Source of the DNA: Bacillota bacterium | GTDB lineage: Bacteria > Bacillota > Bacilli > Paenibacillales > Paenibacillaceae | Direction: 5' to 3' | DNA length: 17,113 bases | NCBI GenBank assembly: GCA_023433615.1 | Contig: JAEZCJ010000138.1 | Coordinates: 1-17,113, forward strand | Shown: positions 1-8,559 of the stretch, one piece after another | Layout: each line of letters starts with the position of its first letter | Position numbering within the stretch: position 1 is the first letter of the stretch | Made by a program: the position numbers and the translations under genes | The notes under the pieces: model-generated | Seen by the model: the letters and a program-made list of their open reading frames with translations, nothing else | What the model was told of the DNA's origin: nothing | Database searches by the model: none

Positions 1-1599
1 CGGGCTTTCGTAAGCGCGCTTAAGGTGAAGCCGGCCGACCAAATCTACTTCGAAGGCGAGCATATGGGCGTCGACCCGGAGGGTAAGTACATGGTCTTCG
101 CCAAATATGACGCATGGAAGCTTGTCGGCGTGAAGCTGTACCCGCTGAATGCCAAAGGCGATGCGGTCGATGAAGCGTCGATGACGGCCGAGCAGGCCAA
201 GCTCGTCTACACGATTGCAGGCGAGATGCTCTATCGCGGTCTGGACGGGCAGGCACCAAAGGGATATGAGCGCGACTATGAAGCAGCGCGGAATGCGCTC
301 TGGGATGCCGACCAGAATGCGAGAATCGTCAAGGACAGCCTGTATGTCGACGGCTTCTACTCGGCCTACGGCGAAGCGCGGGACAAGGGCGTGGAGCGAG
401 CGGATATCGTAATTCGAAACGGCAAGCTCGTCGACGTCAAGCTCTATCGCTTGGGCGCTAATCTTATTGACCGCGGGGACACCGCCTATGCCGCAGTCGT
501 GGCAGCGAATGCTCCGATGACGGCGAAGCTGCTCAAGAACGGCTCGTATACGCAGCAGTACGATGACAAGACGGACGCGATTACCGGCGCTACGGAGAGC
601 AGCCGCAGCTGGAATCTTGCCGTGGAGCGGGCGTTCCAGAAGGCGCTCGCGAAGCGCGTCGAGGTACCTTACTTCGAAGGGACGTTCGCCGGCGTCGATC
701 ATCGATCGAGGCTGCTGGTGCTTGTGGACATGGCTCCGAATGAAGCCTTGTCGACGAAGGTCCATCTATTCGGCGAGGATCAGAAGCTGATTAAGGAAGA
801 AGCGCTCACCGCAAGCCAGAAGGCATTGGTCGGCCAATTGGAAGCCGGACTGGCGAAGAACGGCAAGTTCATGGCCGATATCAAGGGCGAAGAAGCGATA
901 TCCGCGGCAGCGAGAGCGGCATTCGTCGATGCGTTGTTGAACGCCTCGACGAAGCAGACCGCCCAATATAAGGATGGCACATTCACGGCCTACGGCGATG
1001 CGTACGACAAGGGCGCGAATCGGGCAGACGTCACGCTGCGCAACGGCAAGCTCGTCGACGTGAAGCTTGCGCGCGTCGGTGTGAACATGGCAGATCGCGG
1101 TTCGACCGCCTATCCGGATGTCGTGAAGGCGATTCCGATTCTGACGGCTGCATTCCGAGAAGCCGGCACGAAGGCCGGAGTGCAGCAGGTCGATGTCGTA
1201 TCCGGCGCGACCAGCAGCAGCGAAGCGCTTAAGGCTGCGGTCGACCGTGCCTACAAGAAGGCAGAGATCGTCGAATCGTACAAAACCGCCTACTTGAACG
1301 GCATCCATCCCGGCATCGACGCGGAGCGATCGATCTATGCGCTGGTGACGATCGAGAAGAACGTGCCGGTCAAGATGCAGCTGTTCTTCCTCGATGAGAA
1401 CGGCAAGGTGAAACCGGCGGAGACGCTCACGCCTGACGAGCAGGCGGTCAAAGCCGAAATCGAGACGCCGGCAGCAGACGGAGCGATGCACAAGCATGCT
1501 TACCGCCCTGCCGCCTTCGGCCAGTCGGACGCGATGCTTGCGCTTTCCGGCAAGGCGGTCAACGCGATCAAATTCGCGATGGAGGCTGCTGGCCGGTAA
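1..1599 (+). CDS. Multi-domain FMN-binding (FMN_bind) protein, 5' end outside window
   Basis: The reading frame is open to base 1, and the first in-window GTG (25) has no proper ribosome binding site, so the gene starts upstream. Numbered from that GTG (524 residues), two canonical FMN_bind modules are visible, about 107-205 and 314-412. Each has a DGxYxAYG-like start, an NGKLVDVKL strand and a flavinylation-type motif: TGAT ending at T190 and SGAT ending at T396. In NqrC/RnfG and PplA-like proteins the last Thr/Ser of this motif carries FMN covalently, attached by ApbE. Three further modules (about 8-100, 215-305, 420-518) begin FEGxxxGVD or LNGxxPGID and resemble the domain but lack the motif, giving an alternating X-FMN-X-FMN-X pattern. 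No C-terminal anchor or sortase signal is seen; an N-terminal signal or lipobox would be off-window. Likely role, by inference: extracytoplasmic flavin-based electron transfer. It has no evident link to the xylan genes. Confidence 0.8.
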   Translation, partial: RAFVSALKVKPADQIYFEGEHMGVDPEGKYMVFAKYDAWKLVGVKLYPLNAKGDAVDEASMTAEQAKLVYTIAGEMLYRGLDGQAPKGYERDYEAARNALWDADQNARIVKDSLYVDGFYSAYGEARDKGVERADIVIRNGKLVDVKLYRLGANLIDRGDTAYAAVVAANAPMTAKLLKNGSYTQQYDDKTDAITGATESSRSWNLAVERAFQKALAKRVEVPYFEGTFAGVDHRSRLLVLVDMAPNEALSTKVHLFGEDQKLIKEEALTASQKALVGQLEAGLAKNGKFMADIKGEEAISAAARAAFVDALLNASTKQTAQYKDGTFTAYGDAYDKGANRADVTLRNGKLVDVKLARVGVNMADRGSTAYPDVVKAIPILTAAFREAGTKAGVQQVDVVSGATSSSEALKAAVDRAYKKAEIVESYKTAYLNGIHPGIDAERSIYALVTIEKNVPVKMQLFFLDENGKVKPAETLTPDEQAVKAEIETPAADGAMHKHAYRPAAFGQSDAMLALSGKAVNAIKFAMEAAGR

Positions 1600-1630
1600 T
1601 ATAGAAAGGCTATGAAAGAATCATAAATGG

Positions 1631-1671
1631 CGAGGAAGCCCTAGGCGCTCAACATGCCGAGGGCTTCTTCG
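1631..1671 (+). terminator. Hairpin terminator after the FMN-binding protein gene
   Basis: Arms 1631-1642 and 1660-1671 pair over 12 positions with one G-T, and a further GGC/GCC pair (1644-1646 with 1656-1658) extends the stem inward after one mismatch. The hairpin lies 32 nt after the stop codon. There is no long T run, only CTTCTTC within the 3' arm, so termination efficiency is uncertain. Confidence 0.6.
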
Positions 1672-1783
1672 CGTGCGCGGCAGTCGCAGGCCAATATTTT
1701 CCGAATACGTACGCGGACAGGGAGTGCCGACTTGTGGTACGCTGAGAGCATACCATCGCATACCGATTAGGAGGTCTTGCCTA

Positions 1784-3094
1784 GTGGCGAACTACCCGAA
1801 GATTGCACGTCTAACGATCGATCGATCGAGGCGCTATCTAGCCAAGGAGGATGGCACGCCGTTCTTCTGGCTGGGCGACACCGCATGGGAGCTGTTCCAT
1901 AAGCTGAGCAGGGAAGAGGCGGAGTTGTATCTCAGGAATCGGGCAAGTCTGGGCTTTACGGTCATTCAAGCCGTTGCGCTCGCCGAGTTCGAAGGCCTGA
2001 CGACGGATAATCCATACGGCCGCAGGCCGTTGCGCTCGAATGCAGCCGGCATCCCGGATCCGACGCAGCCTGACACCGGCGGCGGCTACGACTATTGGCA
2101 GCATGTCGACTTCATTGTGGAGACCGCGGCCTCGCTGGGGCTCTATGTCGCCCTGCTGCCGACCTGGGGCGATAAGATCAATCTAATGTGGGGCAAGGGC
2201 CCGGTTGTGTTCAACGAAGCGAATGCGCGGGAATACGGACAGTGGCTGGGGGCGCGCTATAAGGACGCAGACAATCTGGTCTGGGTGCTGGGCGGTGACA
2301 GGCCGCTGCACAACGCGAGGCATATGCTCGCGATTCGAGCGATGGCAGAGGGACTGCGCACAGGCGATGGCGGAGGCCATCTGATGACCTTCCACCCCAC
2401 GGGAAGCATCTCCTCGTCTCTTCATGTGCATGAGGAGGCGTGGCTGGACTTCAACATGATCCAATCGGGTCACGGCGCATCCGACCGAGCCAACTATGAG
2501 CTGGTTGCTAAGGATTATGCGCTGGAGCCGGTGAAACCGACGCTCGACGGAGAACCGTGCTACGAGGATCTTCCGATCGGCTTCAAGCCGGACAACGGCT
2601 ATTTCGACGCTGCCGATGTCCGCAAGGCGGCTTATTGGGCATTGTTCAGCGGCGCCTGCGGGCACACGTACGGTCACCATTCAATCTGGTCGATGTCGAC
2701 GGAGCGGACGGACTACTTCATCGTGGATTGGAAGTCGGCACTACATCGCCCCGGCGCCGCGCAGATGCGGCATGTCCGAGCCTTGATGGAATCGCGTCCT
2801 CACTTCGAGCGCGTGCCTGCCCCGGAATTGCTCGCTGCGAATTACGGAGGCGCGAACACGCAGGCTGCCACGCGCGGCAAGCGGTATGCCATGTTCTATT
2901 CGCCCAGCGGGTTGCCGATCAGCGTTATCCTCGGCTTGCTGGAGGGGGCAAGCGTAAGCGCGTCTTGGTATGATCCGCGCTTGGGCCAATGGCTGGATGC
3001 CGGGCTGCGCGATAATACGGGAGAAGCGGCGTTCATCCCCCCGTCAAGCGGACGCAATGAAGATTGGGTGCTGGTGTTGGACGCGGCGGATTAG
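1784..3094 (+). CDS. GH140-like (DUF4038/apiosidase-like) glycoside hydrolase
   Basis: A 436-residue protein starting at GTG 1784, chosen because AGGAGG at 1769-1774 is ideally placed and the family-typical sequence (TIDRSRRYLAKEDGTPFFWLGDTAWELF) starts just after it. The frame stays open further upstream, but that extension has no family resemblance. The (beta/alpha)8-barrel DUF4038 domain covers about residues 8-340: FWLGDTAWELFHKL near 28-42, VWVLGGDRP with D172, and LDGEPCYED with E257. Asp and Glu at these strand ends are the likely catalytic pair, as in GH140. The C-terminal 90 residues (DPRLGQWLDAG) fit the small PF12904 beta domain. The GH140 founder is an apiosidase from rhamnogalacturonan-II breakdown; substrates of Gram-positive homologues are mostly unknown. 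There is no signal peptide, so it probably acts in the cytoplasm on imported oligosaccharides. Family assignment is good, substrate open. Confidence 0.8.
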   Translation: MANYPKIARLTIDRSRRYLAKEDGTPFFWLGDTAWELFHKLSREEAELYLRNRASLGFTVIQAVALAEFEGLTTDNPYGRRPLRSNAAGIPDPTQPDTGGGYDYWQHVDFIVETAASLGLYVALLPTWGDKINLMWGKGPVVFNEANAREYGQWLGARYKDADNLVWVLGGDRPLHNARHMLAIRAMAEGLRTGDGGGHLMTFHPTGSISSSLHVHEEAWLDFNMIQSGHGASDRANYELVAKDYALEPVKPTLDGEPCYEDLPIGFKPDNGYFDAADVRKAAYWALFSGACGHTYGHHSIWSMSTERTDYFIVDWKSALHRPGAAQMRHVRALMESRPHFERVPAPELLAANYGGANTQAATRGKRYAMFYSPSGLPISVILGLLEGASVSASWYDPRLGQWLDAGLRDNTGEAAFIPPSSGRNEDWVLVLDAAD

Positions 3095-3207
3095 GACTGC
3101 GACAAGCTTTTGGACCATTTCCACACTTTACTGCGTATATAGGTAGATATCGTATAGGAAATGGATAGCGATTAGACATCAGAGATGACTCGACAAGGAG
3201 CTGTGTT

Positions 3208-4047
3208 ATGCCCGGAATCAAGATCGTAACGGATTCGACGACGGACCTGCCGAAAGAACTGCTAGATCAACATCAAGTCGAGGTGATCCCGCTCACGGTA
3301 CTCGTCGATGGGGAGTCTTATTACGATAACGTGACGATTACGCCGGAGGATTTTCTCGTTCGAATGAAGGCGTCTCGGGAACTGCCCAAAACTTCGCAGC
3401 CGTCGGTCGGCGTTCTTGCGGAAGCCTACGATCGGTTAGGCGCTAACGGCGACACGATCTTATCCATCCATATGACAAGCGGCATGAGCGGCACCTATTC
3501 GGCAGCATGCGCGGCGGCTGAGATGTCCGCTTCCCGCGTGGAGGTCGTCGATTCGCAGATGATCTCGCAAGCGCTTGGCTTCCAGGTGCTGGAGGCGGCG
3601 CGCATGGCAGAGGCCGGCGCATCGTTGGAGACGATCGTCGCGCGACTGGACGAGCTGCGGAGCCGGACGACGCTGCTGGTCGTCGTGGATTCGCTGGACA
3701 ACCTGATCAAGGGCGGGCGCATCGGCCGTGCCGCCGGCCTGATCGGGACGATCTTGAACGTGAAGCCGATCGCGATGCTGGCGGACGGCGTCTATTCGCC
3801 CTTCGCGAAGGTACGCACGGCATCCCAGATCATCGAGAAGCTGATGCATCACATGGAGAACGATATCCGCGGACGAGCCGTGCGAGGCATCGGCCTCTCG
3901 CATGCGGACAACCTGCCGTTAGCCAAGCGGCTGCAGGAAGCGATCGCTCGTCTGACCGATGTGCCCGTCAGCATACGTCCCGCTACGCCGGTCATCACGA
4001 CGCATACGGGACCCGGCGCCATCGGGCTCATGTATTATGCGGAGTAG
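3208..4047 (+). CDS. DegV family (FakB-like) fatty-acid-binding protein
   Basis: 279 residues, the normal DegV length, starting at ATG 3208 behind AAGGAG. DegV/FakB proteins bind a fatty acid and present it to the FakA kinase, which makes acyl-phosphate for phospholipid synthesis; some are of unknown use. Visible family marks are the N-terminal KIVTDSTTDLP (residues 5-15), KTSQPS with T62/S63, the HMTSGMSGTY loop with S94, the KGGRIG segment near 168-173, and HTGPGA near the C-terminus with H266. These Thr, Ser and His residues correspond to those holding the fatty-acid carboxylate in FakB structures. The protein is soluble and cytoplasmic. The araC-type gene follows after 24 nt, so co-transcription is possible, but no functional link to polysaccharide use is evident. 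No fakA is in the window. Confidence 0.92.
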   Translation: MPGIKIVTDSTTDLPKELLDQHQVEVIPLTVLVDGESYYDNVTITPEDFLVRMKASRELPKTSQPSVGVLAEAYDRLGANGDTILSIHMTSGMSGTYSAACAAAEMSASRVEVVDSQMISQALGFQVLEAARMAEAGASLETIVARLDELRSRTTLLVVVDSLDNLIKGGRIGRAAGLIGTILNVKPIAMLADGVYSPFAKVRTASQIIEKLMHHMENDIRGRAVRGIGLSHADNLPLAKRLQEAIARLTDVPVSIRPATPVITTHTGPGAIGLMYYAE

Positions 4048-4071
4048 CGGATAGAGAGGAGCGTATCGAGC

Positions 4072-5448
4072 GTGGCGCAATCGCATGCGTTGCCGGACAT
4101 ACAGATAGGCTGTCACATGCATGCCATGCATGGCCGTACCGTGGAGCCCGGCTGGCGGTACCCGGAGCATGATCATCCGCTCTTCGAGCTTAACGTGGTG
4201 CTGTCCGGCGAGCAGGTCACGACCTTCGCCGGCGGCGATACCTTCATCCAGCAGGAATGGGATCTGCTCCTCATCAAGCCCGGCGTCGTTCATCAGAGCC
4301 GTGAAAGCCAAGGCGAGGAGATGACGTATTACTGCCTCCACCTCGACGTGGACGATCCCGTGCTGCATCGCCTGCTCATCCAGCAGCACGCCTCGTTCCA
4401 TGCATCGCGGTCGGAGCTGGCGCAGCGGCTTCGCCCGCTGATCGAGCGATTGGCAGCCCTGTCCTCCGGCGAATCTTCGGGCGGACGTGACGAACTGCAG
4501 CTGGACGTGCGCGTTGTGGGCTTGCGTATCGTGCTGGCGCTGTGCGAGCACAGCCTTCCGGAACGTTCTGGCGTTGAGGCTGTCTCGGACGCTGCTGCGG
4601 GCAGTGATGCCGCTACCGCTGCAGCGCTGCTCGGCATGCGGGAACAGGTTGCGCTGGAGAGGCGGATCCGCTACCAGCTGGTCGAAGGCGAGGCGGGGCA
4701 ACACGCCGGCTCTTCTGCGCTTGCCCCGTTGCTGCCGCCGCATCGCTGGATCGCCTTGTTTACGCTGTCCGTCGACGATAACCGGTTCTGGGCGAAGCCG
4801 GAGCGGTTCGGAGCGAAAATGATGATCGCGGATGCGGTCAAGCCGATCGGGCATTACGCGATCGTCGAAGGCGAGCATTGGTTGACCGTCGTGCTTTTGT
4901 CGAATGATTTTGCGGTTCCGCCGGTCGAGTCGCAGGCCGCCTTGCTCCGCCATGCGCTGGAGGCTCATTTCGGCATGCCGGTTGAGCTCGGCTTCGGCGG
5001 CATTGCGAAGGATGCCGCGGACATGCGCGCCTTGTATCGGCAGAGCCTCAGCCTTGTCGGGAGGGCGGCGGGGAAAGCGCTTGCTAACGGACGCGGCGAG
5101 GTCGAATTCGTGAACCGTACGATTCGGCAAGCCCTTCGCTTCATGGAGGAGGCATATGCGAATCCTTCCCTGTCGCTCGGCAGCTTGGCAGACACGCTGG
5201 AAGTCACGCCGAATTACCTCAGTGCCTTGTTCAAGTCGGAGACCGGGTACACCTTCACGCAGCATATGCAGCGCATCCGCATCGAGCATGCCATGCAGCT
5301 TCTTCGGGAAACCGCGCTTAAGGTATACGAGGTCAGCCGCCAAGTCGGCTACATTGACCATGCATACTTCAGCCGCCTATTCAAATCGACGGTCGGCATG
5401 AAGCCGAACGAATACCGACTTACCGTAGATGCGTCCAATAAATCATAG
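4072..5448 (+). CDS. AraC family transcriptional regulator with N-terminal cupin domain
   Basis: 458 residues from GTG 4072, with GAGAGGAG at 4054-4061 ten bases upstream. Residues about 10-100 form an AraC-type sugar-sensing cupin (RYPEHDHPLFELNVVLSGE, then DLLLIKPGVVHQS). The middle (about 220-335) resembles the degenerate GGDEF-like region common in Paenibacillus AraC/YesN proteins. The C-terminal 100 residues carry the two-helix-turn-helix AraC domain: LSLGSLADTLEVTPNYLSALFK, then VYEVSRQVGYIDHAYFSRLFK and the GMKPNEYR signature. It sits 24 nt after the DegV-like gene and 81 nt ahead of the GH43-GH10 pair in the same direction, so it is a likely activator of those xylan genes (inference from position). 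The ligand is unknown, presumably a pentose or xylo-oligosaccharide. Confidence 0.88.
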   Translation: MAQSHALPDIQIGCHMHAMHGRTVEPGWRYPEHDHPLFELNVVLSGEQVTTFAGGDTFIQQEWDLLLIKPGVVHQSRESQGEEMTYYCLHLDVDDPVLHRLLIQQHASFHASRSELAQRLRPLIERLAALSSGESSGGRDELQLDVRVVGLRIVLALCEHSLPERSGVEAVSDAAAGSDAATAAALLGMREQVALERRIRYQLVEGEAGQHAGSSALAPLLPPHRWIALFTLSVDDNRFWAKPERFGAKMMIADAVKPIGHYAIVEGEHWLTVVLLSNDFAVPPVESQAALLRHALEAHFGMPVELGFGGIAKDAADMRALYRQSLSLVGRAAGKALANGRGEVEFVNRTIRQALRFMEEAYANPSLSLGSLADTLEVTPNYLSALFKSETGYTFTQHMQRIRIEHAMQLLRETALKVYEVSRQVGYIDHAYFSRLFKSTVGMKPNEYRLTVDASNKS

Positions 5449-5529
5449 GATCGCCCTATTGCCGCCTCGATTGCCCTATGGGACACTGATATTGTATTTC
5501 ATTGCAAGAGAAGGCGGTGTATAGAGGCT

Positions 5530-7059
5530 ATGCAGCAACCGTATTACAATCCCGTGCTGCCCGGGTTCTATCCGGATCCGAGCGTCATCCGCGTCGAGGA
5601 CGACTATTACCTCGTCGCGAGCACTTTCGAGTATTATCCCGGCCTGCCGATCTTTCACAGCCGCGATCTATTGACGTGGGAACGGGTCGGCCATGCGCTG
5701 CATCGCCCGGAGCAGCTCGACCTCTCGTCCAGAGGCAGCTCGCGCGGGCTATTCGCGCCTACGATCCGCTATCATGAAGGCGCTTACTACGTCATCGTGA
5801 CGGATGTGGACGGCATCGGCAATTTCTATGTCTCCGCGCCGCATCCTGCCGGCCCTTGGTCGGATCCGATCCGCATCCCGTACGGGGGGATCGATCCTTC
5901 GATCATGTTCGACCACGACGGCAAAGTATATGTGACCGTTCAGACCGGCGCAGAGGAGCATTCGCATATTATCCAATACGAGATCGACATTCGGACCGGC
6001 CGCGCGCTGAACGAGCCGATCGCGATTTTTCACGGTGACGAGGGGCCTTGGGTGGAGGGCCCCCACCTGTATCGGATCGGCGACATGTATTACGTGATGA
6101 CCGCGTCAGGCGGCACAGGCGATCGGCACCGCGAGATTATCGGCAGAAGCAAGCATCCCTACGGGCCGTACGAGATGCTGCCGCATCCGATCCTGTCTCA
6201 TGCGGAGCTGAAGGATCACCCCATTCAGAATACGGGGCATGCGGACTTGGTCGAGGATCGGGAAGGCAATTGGTGGGCGGTATTCCTCGGCGTTCGCCCC
6301 GTGCAAGGGAAGTACTCGATACTGGGCAGAGAGACTTTCCTCGCGCCGGTCCGCTGGCAGGACGGCTGGCCGCTGATCGACGTGAACGAAGGCTCGGTCG
6401 GCCTCTTGATGGGCGACACGAGCCGTGACAGACGGCCGTCGCTCTCGTTCCGCGATGACTTCGACGAAGCCCAACTTCCGATTCGGTGGACATTCCTGAG
6501 GAGACGGCCGGAGGCGCATCGGCTCACCTTGCTGGACGGAGGCGGACTGCGCCTGGTCGGCAATGCGCATGCGCTGGGCGATGCGGCGCCTGCGGCTTTC
6601 GTATGCCGCAGGCAGCGGAACGTCTGCATGCAGGCCGAGACCGAGCTGTCGTTCCGCCCGCAATCGGAAGGAGAAGAGGCCGGCTTGGCAGCGCGTCTAT
6701 CTGATGAAGCGTTCGTCGCGGTCGGCGTCGCCCGCAGGCAGGGCGCTCGCGTGATTACGGCGACGACGGCGCATCTAGGCGTGATCGAATCGCGGATCGC
6801 CGCGTCGCTGCCGGACGAAGCGGACGTGAAGCTGCGGATCGAATCCGACGACGAGGATTACGTACTCCGCTATTCGACAGACGGAGCGGGCTGGCAGGAA
6901 GCTGCCAGATATCCCGCCAAGCAGCTGTCGCCGGAGAGCAATTGGTGCTTCACCGGCGTCTGCATCGGCCTCTACGCATCCGGCAACGGCTCGGACAGCA
7001 CGACGAATGCCGACTTCCGGTATTACGACTACCAAGATCTTGACGAAGGAGTGCGATAA
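5530..7059 (+). CDS. GH43 beta-xylosidase / alpha-L-arabinofuranosidase
   Basis: 509 residues from ATG 5530, with AAGGCGGTG at 5511-5519 as a fair ribosome binding site. The five-bladed GH43 propeller fills about residues 5-290. The three expected acidic residues are visible: D16 in GFYPDPS (general base), D122 in GGIDPSIMFD (pKa modulator) and E176 in WVEGPHLY (general acid). The HADLV motif near 237 and WWAVFLGVRP near 248 are typical of the XynB-like subfamilies. Residues about 305-505 match the beta-sandwich C-terminal domain of GH43 xylosidases, which closes the active site. There is no signal peptide, so it acts in the cytoplasm, releasing xylose (or arabinose) from short xylo-oligosaccharides made by the GH10 enzyme encoded 2 nt downstream. 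The exact specificity cannot be read from sequence. Confidence 0.93.
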   Translation: MQQPYYNPVLPGFYPDPSVIRVEDDYYLVASTFEYYPGLPIFHSRDLLTWERVGHALHRPEQLDLSSRGSSRGLFAPTIRYHEGAYYVIVTDVDGIGNFYVSAPHPAGPWSDPIRIPYGGIDPSIMFDHDGKVYVTVQTGAEEHSHIIQYEIDIRTGRALNEPIAIFHGDEGPWVEGPHLYRIGDMYYVMTASGGTGDRHREIIGRSKHPYGPYEMLPHPILSHAELKDHPIQNTGHADLVEDREGNWWAVFLGVRPVQGKYSILGRETFLAPVRWQDGWPLIDVNEGSVGLLMGDTSRDRRPSLSFRDDFDEAQLPIRWTFLRRRPEAHRLTLLDGGGLRLVGNAHALGDAAPAAFVCRRQRNVCMQAETELSFRPQSEGEEAGLAARLSDEAFVAVGVARRQGARVITATTAHLGVIESRIAASLPDEADVKLRIESDDEDYVLRYSTDGAGWQEAARYPAKQLSPESNWCFTGVCIGLYASGNGSDSTTNADFRYYDYQDLDEGVR

Positions 7060-7061
7060 CA

Positions 7062-8087
7062 GTGCCAGATCACCATGCATTCGCCGCAAGTCTAGCGGGG
7101 GCGTTCGCAGGCCGGTTCGACATCGGGGCTGCCGTCAACGCCAGAACGGTCGTATCAGCCAACGAACTGCTGAAGCGGCATTACAACAGCTTGACCTGCG
7201 AGAACGAGATGAAATTCGAGAGCCTGCAGCCGGAGGAAGGCCGCTTCGCATTCGAAGATGCGGATAAGATTGCGGCATTCGCGCGCGCGAACGGCATGCG
7301 GATGCGCGGTCATACGCTCGTCTGGCATAACCAGACCCCGGCTTGGGTATTCGAGCAGGAAGACGGTTCACCTGCCGGGCGCGAACTGCTCCTCTCCCGC
7401 ATGAAGGCGCATATCGACACGGTTGTGAAGCGGTATAAGGATGACATCTACTGCTGGGATGTCGTGAACGAGGCGGTTACGGACGATGGCGCAGAGTGGC
7501 TGCGGCCGAGCAAATGGCTGGCGGGGATCGGCGAGGATTTCATCGCGGAGGCATTCCGCATGGCGCACGAAGCCGACCCGAAGGCGCTGCTCTTCTACAA
7601 CGATTACAATGAGAGCAACCCGGGCAAGCGCGACCGCATCATACGCCTCGTGAAAAGTCTGCTTGAACAGGATGTGCCGGTTCACGGCATCGGCCTGCAG
7701 GCGCATTGGGGGCCGAACGACCCGACGATCGATCAGGTTCGCGAAGCGATCGAACGCTATGCGGCACTCGGCTTGCAGCTGCAGCTGACGGAGCTCGACG
7801 TCTCGATGTTCGATTTTGAGGACCGTCGGGCAGACCTGAGCGAGCCGACGCAGGCGATGCTCGAGATGCAGGCGGAACGGTACGGCAGGATGTTCGAGGT
7901 GCTCACGGAATACCAGGCGCATATTACGGCGGTCACGTTCTGGGGCGCGGCGGACGATTACACGTGGCTGGATCATTTTCCGGTCCGCGGGCGCAAAAAT
8001 TGGCCGATGCCGTTCGACCTGCAGCATCGGCCGAAGCCGGCATTCGATCGCTTGATGGAGGTTGCGGCAGGAGCGGGGAGAGGCTAG
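7062..8087 (+). CDS. GH10 endo-1,4-beta-xylanase, intracellular type
   Basis: 341 residues from GTG 7062, two bases after the GH43 stop; GAAGGAG at 7045-7051 lies inside the end of the upstream gene, so translation is probably coupled. A single GH10 (beta/alpha)8 barrel spans the protein. Seen are SLTCENEMKFE near residues 43-53, GHTLVWHNQTPAW near 83-95, the acid/base E137 in CWDVVNEAV, and the nucleophile E244 in LQLTELDVS. It has no signal peptide, carbohydrate-binding module or S-layer domain. That matches the short intracellular GH10 class (such as G. stearothermophilus XynA2), which cuts imported aldouronic acids and xylo-oligosaccharides rather than polymer. Together with GH43 it finishes hydrolysis in the cytoplasm. 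Confidence 0.95.
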   Translation: MPDHHAFAASLAGAFAGRFDIGAAVNARTVVSANELLKRHYNSLTCENEMKFESLQPEEGRFAFEDADKIAAFARANGMRMRGHTLVWHNQTPAWVFEQEDGSPAGRELLLSRMKAHIDTVVKRYKDDIYCWDVVNEAVTDDGAEWLRPSKWLAGIGEDFIAEAFRMAHEADPKALLFYNDYNESNPGKRDRIIRLVKSLLEQDVPVHGIGLQAHWGPNDPTIDQVREAIERYAALGLQLQLTELDVSMFDFEDRRADLSEPTQAMLEMQAERYGRMFEVLTEYQAHITAVTFWGAADDYTWLDHFPVRGRKNWPMPFDLQHRPKPAFDRLMEVAAGAGRG

Positions 8088-8097
8088 CACGAAGCAT

Positions 8098-8139
8098 AAA
8101 AGACACGATCGCGGCTCCATGAGCGGTCGTGTCTTTCTT
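8098..8139. terminator. Bidirectional hairpin terminator between convergent genes
   Basis: An inverted repeat (AAAGACACGA on the left, TCGTGTCTTT on the right) with an inner GGCTC/GAGC pairing closes on a CAT loop. It lies between the plus-strand GH10 gene and the minus-strand gene ending at 8150, and can serve both because A-rich sequence flanks the left arm and TTTCTT the right arm. Confidence 0.75.
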
Positions 8140-8149
8140 GTTCGAGGTT

Positions 8150-8521
8150 CTATTGCGCGATCCATTCGCTGAAGCTCATCGCGGACCATCCGCCAAGCGG
8201 GGCTGCCGGCAGCGCAGGCGTCGATGCCATCGGACGCAAGTAAGAATGCGGCGGCGTCGGTACGCGGGGCGCCGGATTCGGCTTCCTGTGATTATAAGGA
8301 TCGCCGATCAGCTTCTGTCCGGTGCTCCAGGAGACGACAAGACCTTTGCGATCCAGGCAGATCGAGCCATTCACGGGTCCTAGCCACTCGTTGGTCGTCG
8401 CAGACCAGCCGTGATCCCGGTCAATATGGGCGATCCAATTCATTTCGGCGTCGAATATATAACGGCCTTTCTCGATATATCCGACGAGCGAACAGCTTTT
8501 ATCGTAGAGTGGCTGCAACAT
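8150..8521 (-). CDS. Probable 4-fold beta-flower domain protein
   Basis: 123 residues on the minus strand, starting at ATG 8521 with an AAGGGGGAA ribosome binding site. The first 75 residues are short beta-like repeats of the form YDxxxxLVGYIEKGRYIFDAEMNWIAHID, then GWSATTNEWLG and GSICLDRKGLVVSWSTG. These are followed by a proline-rich tail (about 75-110) and a Trp-containing end (GGWSAMSFSEW). This layout, repeated YD/FD-x-GxxVG turns then Pro-rich then W-S-S-W-like, fits the 4-fold beta-flower family. The family is, as far as I know, without a defined function. No signal peptide or membrane segment is seen, so a cytoplasmic location is assumed. It shares orientation with the 70-residue gene upstream of it but probably has its own promoter. 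Confidence 0.6.
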   Translation of the reverse strand: MLQPLYDKSCSLVGYIEKGRYIFDAEMNWIAHIDRDHGWSATTNEWLGPVNGSICLDRKGLVVSWSTGQKLIGDPYNHRKPNPAPRVPTPPHSYLRPMASTPALPAAPLGGWSAMSFSEWIAQ

Positions 8522-8559
8522 GGTGTGATTCCCCCTTACCGATTACGTCTTGCGAAAAA

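Noticed and set aside
766..1497. 243-codon minus-strand open frame opposite the FMN-binding gene
   Set aside because: It is the antisense of a clear repeat protein, has no domain-like sequence and no ribosome binding site support.
3110..3160. Promoter for the DegV-like gene (TTGGAC or TTTACT with TATATA/TATAGG)
   Set aside because: No pair of hexamers has both good match and 16-18 base spacing; the region is AT-rich and probably holds a promoter, but I cannot place it.
3919..5361. Long open frame (480 codons) on the minus strand opposite the AraC-type gene
   Set aside because: Its product is Arg/His/Gln-rich with no recognisable domain, and it lies exactly under a clear AraC-family gene; GC-rich coding strands commonly leave such open antisense frames.
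5471..5500. Promoter for the GH43-GH10 operon (TTGCCC with TATTTC)
   Set aside because: The -10 match is poor at the available spacing, so it was not listed; an activator-dependent promoter here remains possible.
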